64,000 bases of DNA from an uncultured Bacillota bacterium (lineage in GTDB: Bacteria; Bacillota; Clostridia; Christensenellales; QAND01): the NCBI GenBank assembly GCA_905208455.1, contig CAJLPK010000001.1, forward strand, positions 1 through 64,000, read 5' to 3'. The notes below the pieces were generated by a model. It worked only from the letters and a program-made list of their open reading frames with translations, was not told where the DNA came from and did not search any database. Both the position numbers and the translations under genes were made by a program. Of this stretch, positions 58,787 through 64,000 are shown piece by piece. How positions within the stretch are numbered: position 1 is the first letter of the stretch; the number at the start of each line of letters is the position of its first letter.

Positions 58787-58869
58787 CCGCTTCCCTCCGT
58801 TGGCATGATCCAGACAGGTTCCAAGGGTCGGGCGGATATGCCCTCTCAGCCTTTCGGCACCCCCAGCGG
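58787..58869 (-). ncRNA. TPP (THI-element) riboswitch
   Basis: The minus strand carries the conserved THI pieces: GGGTGCC...CTGAGAGGG, ACCCTTGGAACCTG and GGATCATGCCAACGGAGGGAA. The closing P1 arms are CCGCT and AGCGG. A terminator follows, so thiamine pyrophosphate should turn thiT off by transcription termination. Confidence 0.95.
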
Positions 58870-58888
58870 TACTATTTGATTTTTTTAT

Positions 58889-58918
58889 AGTATAGGGTGA
58901 AAGGAAAGGGTTTGTCAA
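58889..58918 (-). promoter_or_regulatory. thiT promoter
   Basis: On the minus strand TTGACA, an 18-base spacer and TATACT, upstream of the riboswitch. Confidence 0.8.
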
Positions 58919-58926
58919 GGATGGAC

Positions 58927-58955
58927 TTGCAACGGTGGAAAAAAGGCGGTATAAT
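58927..58955 (+). promoter_or_regulatory. proS promoter
   Basis: TTGCAA, a 17-base spacer and TATAAT. It overlaps divergent thiT promoter DNA (58889-58918 is adjacent). Confidence 0.8.
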
Positions 58956-58961
58956 GCAGAC

Positions 58962-59197
58962 AATCAAGCGACGACCAAGGCCACGTTTTACGCGGCACAG
59001 CAGAGAACCCGCCCGCAGGCTGAAAGGCGGGTATGCCGGGAGAACGGTTCCCACCTTGCGAGCTTTGCAGTGAAAGCTGCCGCCTGCCGGGCGTTATCGG
59101 TACAATGAGTGGGCAAGTGTACTTGCCAAGTAAGGTGGTACCACGGAAGCATGTCTTTCGTCCTTGCAGAAAAATTGCGGGCGAAAGGCTTTTTTTA
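58962..59197 (+). ncRNA. T-box leader of proS
   Basis: The T-box AAGGTGGTACCACGG lies at 59132-59146. A terminator (CTTTCGTCC / GGGCGAAAG plus T run, 59155-59197) is placed after it. The stem I specifier side contains CCC and CCA triplets at 59050-59053, both proline codons, in the expected position. Uncharged tRNA-Pro would favour the antiterminator and raise proS expression. Confidence 0.9.
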
Positions 59198-59235
59198 TGC
59201 CCGCCTGTGAAAGCTTGTTTGGAGGAGGTAGTTCA

Positions 59236-60690
59236 ATGGCAGGAAAGAAACAGCAAGGGGCGTTTGTGCAGGCGATCACGCCGATGGATGAGAATTTTTC
59301 AAGATGGTATACGGACGTTGTGGTGCGGGCAGAGCTCATGGATTATTCCGATGTGAAGGGCTGTATGGTCATCCGTCCGTACGGCTATGGCATTTGGGAA
59401 TTGATCCAAAGGGAGCTTGATGATAGGTTTAAGGCAACAGGCCATAAAAACGCATATTTTCCGTTGTTTATTCCGGAAAGCCTATTGAAAAAAGAAGCAG
59501 AGCATGTAGAGGGGTTTGCGCCCGAAGTTGCCTGGGTGACAAAGGGCGGCAATGATGAACTAGCAGAGCCGCTGGTCGTGCGCCCGACCAGCGAAACCAT
59601 CATTTGTTCTATGTATGCAAAATGGGTGCAATCCTATCGGGATCTGCCGCTGCTGCTCAACCAGTGGTGCAATGTAGTGCGCTGGGAAAAGAGCACACGC
59701 CCGTTTTTGAGAACCAGCGAATTTTTGTGGCAGGAAGGGCATACTGTGCATGCTACCTATGAGGATGCACAGAGGGAAACCATGCAGATGCTGGAGGTGT
59801 ACCGCGATTTTGCCTATAATGTGCTGGCCATCCCGGTGCTGACAGGGCAAAAGACAGAGAAAGAGAAATTTGCAGGGGCAAAGGATACCTATACGATGGA
59901 GGCCATTATGCATGATGGCCAGGCGTTGCAGATGGGGACTAGCCATAACCTGGGCCAGCATTTTGCCAAGGTATTTGACATTCAGTTTTTGGATAAGGAT
60001 GGACAGCAGAAGTATGCTTGGCAGACCAGCTGGGGCGTCAGCACACGCATGATCGGCGGTTTGATTATGGTGCATGGCGACGACCGCGGCCTAAAGCTGC
60101 CGCCGAAAATTGCGCCGGTTCAGGTCGTGATCGTGCCGGTGGCAATGCATAAGGAAGGCGTGCTGGAAAAGGCCAACGCTTTATATGAAGAACTGAAGGC
60201 AGCTGGTCTGCGTGTAGAATTGGATGACAGAGACCAGTCCCCCGGCTGGAAATTCAACGAATGGGAAATGCGCGGTGTGCCGGTCCGGCTAGAGGTAGGG
60301 CCTCGGGATATTGAAAACGGGCAGGTCATGCTGGCGCGCCGGGATACGCACGAAAAGACAGCAGCGCCTATGGAAGGGCTGGTGCAGTCCGTTCAAGCGC
60401 TTTTGGAGGATATTCATACTACGATGCTGCGCATGGCTACCGAGCACAGGGATGCGCACATTTTCCAAGCCTCTACCATAGAGGAGGTACGGGACGCAGT
60501 TGATGTTAAGAAAGGTTTTGCGTTTTCGCCCTGGTGTGGAGAGCGTGACTGTGAAGAGCATGTAAAAGCGGAATATGGCATTACGACACGCTGCATGCCG
60601 TTTGAACTGCAGGACCAGGCGGAGGGGCATGTATGTGCCTGTTGCGGAAAGCCGGCGAAAAAGATGATTTATTGGGCGCGTGCCTATTGA
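59236..60690 (+). CDS. proS: Prolyl-tRNA synthetase
   Basis: 484 residues from ATG 59236, behind GGAGGAGG. Class II motif 2 (RWEKSTRPFLRTSEFLWQEGH) and motif 3 (TSWGVSTRMIGG) are clear. The C-terminal zinc-binding-like region has CGERDCEEH and CACCGKPAKK, and the protein ends in WARAY, as does the archaeal-type (ProS type 3) enzyme. It lacks the inserted editing domain of the bacterial long form, so it may rely on a separate trans-editing enzyme. Charging of tRNA-Pro is the only expected role. It is T-box controlled. Confidence 0.95.
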   Translation: MAGKKQQGAFVQAITPMDENFSRWYTDVVVRAELMDYSDVKGCMVIRPYGYGIWELIQRELDDRFKATGHKNAYFPLFIPESLLKKEAEHVEGFAPEVAWVTKGGNDELAEPLVVRPTSETIICSMYAKWVQSYRDLPLLLNQWCNVVRWEKSTRPFLRTSEFLWQEGHTVHATYEDAQRETMQMLEVYRDFAYNVLAIPVLTGQKTEKEKFAGAKDTYTMEAIMHDGQALQMGTSHNLGQHFAKVFDIQFLDKDGQQKYAWQTSWGVSTRMIGGLIMVHGDDRGLKLPPKIAPVQVVIVPVAMHKEGVLEKANALYEELKAAGLRVELDDRDQSPGWKFNEWEMRGVPVRLEVGPRDIENGQVMLARRDTHEKTAAPMEGLVQSVQALLEDIHTTMLRMATEHRDAHIFQASTIEEVRDAVDVKKGFAFSPWCGERDCEEHVKAEYGITTRCMPFELQDQAEGHVCACCGKPAKKMIYWARAY

Positions 60691-60694
60691 GATG

Positions 60695-60725
60695 AGGAGA
60701 AAGCTGAAAGGCTTTCTCTTTTTTT
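60695..60725 (+). terminator. Terminator of proS
   Basis: GAGAAAGC and GCTTTCTC arms, followed by a T run. Confidence 0.93.
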
Positions 60726-60761
60726 ATTTGTATGCCACATTTTAGGGATATGCGGTGCACA

Positions 60762-60791
60762 TTTACTTTTTTGCCTTATTTAGGATATAAT
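60762..60791 (+). promoter_or_regulatory. murJ promoter
   Basis: TTTACT, an 18-base spacer and TATAAT. Confidence 0.7.
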
Positions 60792-60864
60792 ATAGATTCT
60801 GACAGAAAATAGAATCAATCATTTGCATGATATGTGCATACAAATTGTGTATGGGGGTGTTGGG

Positions 60865-62526
60865 TTGCCAAATACGGAGCAGACAAGGTTTGTGCCCAGA
60901 AGCGAGCTGCGCGAGCAGGGGCGGAGACCTAAACACACACATAGAAAGCAAGCGCCGGTACACAGCCGGCAGACAGGCCGGCCGGTACGCCATACTGCAC
61001 ATAAGGCAACAAAAGCATCACAGCATGCGCTGAAAACCACCATGGTCGTTACGCTGATCATTGCAGCCAGCAAGCTGCTGGGCTTTGTACGGGAAATGGT
61101 GATGGCCGCTTATTTCGGCCGCGGCGTGGAAAGCGATGCATTTGTAACGGCTTATGGCATATTCAGCATTATGACATTGCTATTTAGCGCAGGCATTGCC
61201 TCTACCTTTATTCCGATTTATACAAAAACAAGGCTGCGGCAGGGGCAGCTGGCAGCTGATCGATATGCCAGCCAGGTGGTTACGCTATACTTTGTGGCGG
61301 GTTTGCTAGGCTCTCTTTTGGCGTATTTGTTTGCACCGGCGATCTGCTCGCTGATCTATCGCGCAGAGGTAGGGGTGGAGCTTACCATCCAGCTGACGCG
61401 GATGATGTATCCCTCCTTGGCGTTTTATGCAGTCACGGGTGTTTTATGCAACCTACTGAATGCGAGGGAAAAATTCATTCCAGAGCAGCTGCTGGGATTC
61501 ATTTTGTCCGCCTGCTTGATTACCGCCATCGTTCTGTTCAAGGATATCCGTATGGTGGGCATAGCGGTGTCGGTGACAGGGGTGACGCAGACGATCATCC
61601 TGCTGCCGTTTTTGCGGGGGCACTTTCGCTACCGGCCGCACCTTACGGTACGGGAGCCTAAGATACGCCGCACCTTTGTGCTGGCCATTCCGGCGCTGAT
61701 TAGCATGGCGTTTGATGAAATCAATCACCAGATAGACCGTATGATTGGGTCTTCACTGGGGGTTGGGGTCGTAACAGCGCTTAGCAAATCCTATTCGCTG
61801 GTTACCACTGCGCTGGGCATCTTGATTGTTCCGATCACAACGATTACATTCAGCAGGCTGAGCCGCATCGTAGCAAAACGAAAGAAAAATGATTTCAGCC
61901 AAGCTGTGCGGCAAAGCATAGAGATCATTGCGCTGGTCACTATGCCGGTTATCGTACTGGGCGTTGTGATGCAAAAGGACATCATTGCAGTCGCTTTCCA
62001 GCGCGGCGCGTTTACCGCAGAGGATACGGCCTTTACCGCGCCGGTTTTTGCGATGTATATTGCAGGATTATTCTTTTTTGGGCTAAGAAATTTTTTGAGC
62101 CGTGTTTTTTATTCCTTGCAGGATACCCGTACCCCTATGCGGGTCGGGATTGTAAGCGTATGTGTAAACATTGCGCTGAACCTTACATTGTCACGCATAA
62201 TCGGGGCTATGGGCTTGACGCTTGCCACAACAACGGCTGCTTTGACAGGCGCTACCTTGCAGCTGATTCTATTGCATAAAAAAATGGGCTCTTTAGGATT
62301 GCGCAGCGTGGTAGGGCAGATCCTTCGCATACTCATTTCCTTGGCGGCAGCTACGGTGATTTTGCTGCTTGTGCTCGGCCTTTTACCGGCGCACAATGGG
62401 GAAACCTTAACAGGCCTCTTGCGTTTGTTTGCGGGGGCGGCTTCCTTCCTGGCGGTGTACTTAGGTGCGACGATGGTGCTGGGAGTTCGCAGCACAAGGC
62501 AGCTGATCCACATGGTAAAGAAATAA
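60865..62526 (+). CDS. murJ: Lipid II flippase MurJ
   Basis: 553 residues from TTG 60865 (a 5' longer ATG is open at 60823 but poorly placed). A basic N-terminal extension of about 55 residues precedes the 14-helix MurJ/MviN core, which opens MVVTLIIAASKLLGFVREMVM. LVTMPVIVLGVVM and FFGLRNFLSRVFYSLQDTRTPM are other family signatures. It flips lipid II across the membrane for peptidoglycan synthesis. The long basic extension is unusual. A terminator shared with convergent degV follows. Confidence 0.93.
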   Translation: MPNTEQTRFVPRSELREQGRRPKHTHRKQAPVHSRQTGRPVRHTAHKATKASQHALKTTMVVTLIIAASKLLGFVREMVMAAYFGRGVESDAFVTAYGIFSIMTLLFSAGIASTFIPIYTKTRLRQGQLAADRYASQVVTLYFVAGLLGSLLAYLFAPAICSLIYRAEVGVELTIQLTRMMYPSLAFYAVTGVLCNLLNAREKFIPEQLLGFILSACLITAIVLFKDIRMVGIAVSVTGVTQTIILLPFLRGHFRYRPHLTVREPKIRRTFVLAIPALISMAFDEINHQIDRMIGSSLGVGVVTALSKSYSLVTTALGILIVPITTITFSRLSRIVAKRKKNDFSQAVRQSIEIIALVTMPVIVLGVVMQKDIIAVAFQRGAFTAEDTAFTAPVFAMYIAGLFFFGLRNFLSRVFYSLQDTRTPMRVGIVSVCVNIALNLTLSRIIGAMGLTLATTTAALTGATLQLILLHKKMGSLGLRSVVGQILRILISLAAATVILLLVLGLLPAHNGETLTGLLRLFAGAASFLAVYLGATMVLGVRSTRQLIHMVKK

Positions 62527-62528
62527 AA

Positions 62529-62553
62529 AAAGGACGGGGTTCCCGTCCTTTTT
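62529..62553. terminator. Bidirectional terminator between murJ and degV
   Basis: A perfect 10-bp repeat AAAGGACGGG / CCCGTCCTTT with a 3-base loop. Confidence 0.95.
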
Positions 62554-63394
62554 ATTCTGCCTTTACATAGGCGAACCCAACGCAGCCCGGGCCTGTATGG
62601 GTGCCGATGACAGGCCCTACATCGCAGAGAATATAAGGCTCCACACTGCAATGAGCGGAAATGGCGGAGATGAGATCCGGGACAGCCTCCGGGGCATTGG
62701 CATGGGCAAAGGCAAAGCCATATTGCGGATCAGCCGGCTCACGCTCTAAAAGATGCACTAAGTGGCGGAAAGCGCTTTTATAGCCTCTGGATTTGCTGAC
62801 AGAGACCACAGCGCCATCCTTGATGCCAACGATGGGCTTTAGCTGAAGCATCGTGCCGACCGCAGCGGCAGAGGCGGACAAGCGGCCCCCTTTGTGCAGG
62901 TATTTGAGCGTAGCCACTACGCCATAGACAGCCAAGCGGTCCTTGATGCTGTCTAAGGCTTGGCAGATTTCCTCAGCAGACTTTCCTTCGTCCCGCAGCT
63001 TGGCGGCATGGCGCAGCAAGAGCACATTGCCGAAGCTGACGTTCATCGTGTCCACAAGATGGATTTTGTCGCTTTGCAGCTGCTCTTTGGCAATAACGGC
63101 AGACTGGAACGTGCCGCTTAACCGGCTGGAAAGAAAAATACCGACGATTTCATGGCCTTGTTCCAATTCCGGCTGAAAACGCGCGATAAAGGCCTCGGGA
63201 TTCAGCTGGCTTGTAGTGGGCAGATCATGGCTCTGGCTCAGCTTTTGATAAAAGGCCTCGGGGCTCAGCTCTACCTTATCCAGATACTGTTCCTCGCCAA
63301 AATAGACCGATAGAGGGATACATTCAATATCCAGCTCTTGAAGCTGGGATAGGCTGAGGTCGCAAGTGCTGTCTGTGATGATGCGGATCGACAT
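62552..63394 (-). CDS. DegV-family fatty-acid-binding protein
   Basis: 280 residues from ATG 63394. IRIITDSTCDLS at the start, PTTSQLNPEAF (fatty acid contact) and LSSRLSGTFQSAVIA are the DegV core. In FakAB kinase systems such proteins (FakB) present fatty acids for phosphorylation. It lies seven bases downstream of the FabT-type regulator on the same strand, consistent with a lipid role. GGAGG lies upstream of the start. A fakA kinase is not in the window. Confidence 0.92.
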   Translation of the reverse strand: MSIRIITDSTCDLSLSQLQELDIECIPLSVYFGEEQYLDKVELSPEAFYQKLSQSHDLPTTSQLNPEAFIARFQPELEQGHEIVGIFLSSRLSGTFQSAVIAKEQLQSDKIHLVDTMNVSFGNVLLLRHAAKLRDEGKSAEEICQALDSIKDRLAVYGVVATLKYLHKGGRLSASAAAVGTMLQLKPIVGIKDGAVVSVSKSRGYKSAFRHLVHLLEREPADPQYGFAFAHANAPEAVPDLISAISAHCSVEPYILCDVGPVIGTHTGPGCVGFAYVKAE

Positions 63395-63401
63395 GGGAAG
63401 G

Positions 63402-63872
63402 TCAATCCTCCTTTCCTTCATTGGATTTTTCGGAAAAATAATGCTGTATGGCATCCAGGGCCTTGACCAAGGCTCGAAGCTCTTCGCCATTTAGCGCCTG
63501 GATCACAGAGGAAATCATATCGTGATGAAAAGCGGCATGAATGCGGTTTGCCTCCAGCCCCTTTTCGGTAGGGCAAAGCAGGACAGAACGCTTATCCTTT
63601 GTGCCGCGCTTTCTTTGCAGATAGCCTTTTTTGATAAGCGGGCCAACGGCCGTTGTCAGGCTGCCGGCGGTAATGCCGAGAAGCGGAGCGATCACGCTTG
63701 GCCTGCTGTCCTTTTCCGTCTGTGCCTGGCAAACCGCTTCAATGACATGGATCTCACGGATGGAGAGATCGCTAAGGGAACCGCGGCATAATACGCGCCC
63801 CTCAATGCGCAAAATTTCGTTGAACGCGCCGACAAGAAATTCATTGAGCGCTGCATAGGTCAGATCCTGCAC
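63402..63872 (-). CDS. fabT: FabT-like MarR-family regulator of fatty acid synthesis
   Basis: 156 residues from GTG 63872. The N-terminus (LNEFLVGAFNEILRIEG... LSIREIHVIEAV) and the winged helix (GSLTTAVGPLIKKGYLQRKRGTKDKRSVLL) align well with FabT from streptococci in my recall. FabT represses fab genes when bound to acyl-ACP. GGAGG lies 10 bases before GTG. Two 13-bp palindromes TTTGAACTTCAAA flank its promoter; the FabT consensus is of this form. The fab genes themselves probably lie beyond the window end. Confidence 0.85.
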   Translation of the reverse strand: MQDLTYAALNEFLVGAFNEILRIEGRVLCRGSLSDLSIREIHVIEAVCQAQTEKDSRPSVIAPLLGITAGSLTTAVGPLIKKGYLQRKRGTKDKRSVLLCPTEKGLEANRIHAAFHHDMISSVIQALNGEELRALVKALDAIQHYFSEKSNEGKED

Positions 63873-63891
63873 ACGGCAGCCTCCTTTTTTG

Positions 63892-63904
63892 TTTGAACTT
63901 CAAA
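63892..63904. promoter_or_regulatory. FabT-type operator 1
   Basis: TTTGAACTTCAAA, a perfect palindrome downstream of the -10 and just before the fabT ribosome site. Confidence 0.85.
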
Positions 63905-63920
63905 ATAAATGATGGAATAC

Positions 63921-63949
63921 AGCATAGCACAAGAACACGCAAAAGGCAA
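63921..63949 (-). promoter_or_regulatory. fabT promoter
   Basis: On the minus strand TTGCCT, a 17-base spacer and TATGCT. Confidence 0.75.
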
Positions 63950-63955
63950 GTGTAT

Positions 63956-63968
63956 TTTGAACTTCAAA
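63956..63968. promoter_or_regulatory. FabT-type operator 2
   Basis: A second identical TTTGAACTTCAAA, just upstream of the -35; the two centres are 64 bases apart. Confidence 0.85.
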
Positions 63969-63970
63969 GG

Positions 63971-63993
63971 AAAAGCCCCGCCGAAGCGAGGCC
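63971..63993 (-). terminator. Terminator of a minus-strand gene beyond the window
   Basis: GCCTCGC-TTCG-GCGGGGC then TTTT on the minus strand, with one mismatch. It must serve a gene located past base 64000. Confidence 0.6.
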
Positions 63994-64000
63994 TGGTAGC

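Noticed and set aside
1..64000. CRISPR arrays, rRNA operons, insertion sequences
   Set aside because: No spaced direct repeats, rRNA-like stretches or transposase frames were found on reading both strands.

Overview
The window reads as a chromosome segment of a spore-forming, anaerobic, low-to-mid-GC Firmicute of the class Clostridia. The support is a germination protease gene (gpr), spoIIP, a short SASP-like gene behind a forespore-type promoter, a desulfoferrodoxin, a T-box leader, a FabT-type lipid regulator, frequent TTG and GTG starts and strong AGGAGG-type ribosome sites. No integrase, transposase, CRISPR array or rRNA operon was seen. Most genes are housekeeping genes in short operons separated by clear hairpin terminators.

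Layout. 1-5.6 kb: end of pfkA, a lipoprotein, a mannitol-1-phosphate dehydrogenase-like enzyme, a SASP-like gene, a uracil permease with a possible leader attenuator, and a DEAD-box helicase. 5.6-13.2 kb: tRNA-Leu(CAA), rarA, then polA-coaE-lytic transglycosylase-substrate-binding lipoprotein with overlapping starts. 13.3-16.8 kb is an accessory patch: tRNA-Leu(GAG), an SRA/YDG-like protein, a decayed NUDIX gene, a flavodoxin, a decayed cupin gene and a LysR regulator. 16.9-23.6 kb (minus strand) is a VanG-type glycopeptide-resistance operon, vanR-vanS-vanW-vanG-vanXY-vanT, with a strong hairpin between vanS and vanW. 23.8-32.6 kb: an M20 peptidase with a YfcC-type permease, a nucleotidyltransferase, small membrane proteins, an AGCS symporter, desulfoferrodoxin, bioY with a BirA-like operator, a PfkB kinase and a lipoprotein.

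32.9-41.1 kb: a long plus-strand run (HD hydrolase, two Dabb-like proteins, ECF S component, MBL hydrolase, ComEC lacking its C-terminal domain, holA), then rpsT on the other strand, then gpr-spoIIP-murI. 41.5-50.1 kb: EF-G-like GTPase, thrB-mutY, a LexA-boxed dinB with a small partner gene, a cobalamin adenosyltransferase-like gene with a TIM-barrel protein, and pgi. 50.2-57.5 kb: GNAT, NfeD-FloA plus a charged membrane protein, two CpXC proteins with an amidohydrolase, a DUF362 protein with a perfect inverted repeat in its leader, and an XRE/TPR regulator. 57.8-64 kb: a thiT-like gene under a TPP riboswitch, proS under a T-box, murJ, degV and fabT with two identical 13-bp palindromic operators.

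The most notable system is the van operon. VanT supplies D-Ser, VanG joins D-Ala to D-Ser, VanXY removes D-Ala-ending precursors, and VanRS controls expression. The neighbouring accessory patch, with one intact SRA-like gene and two pseudogenes, is the most likely relic of gene exchange.
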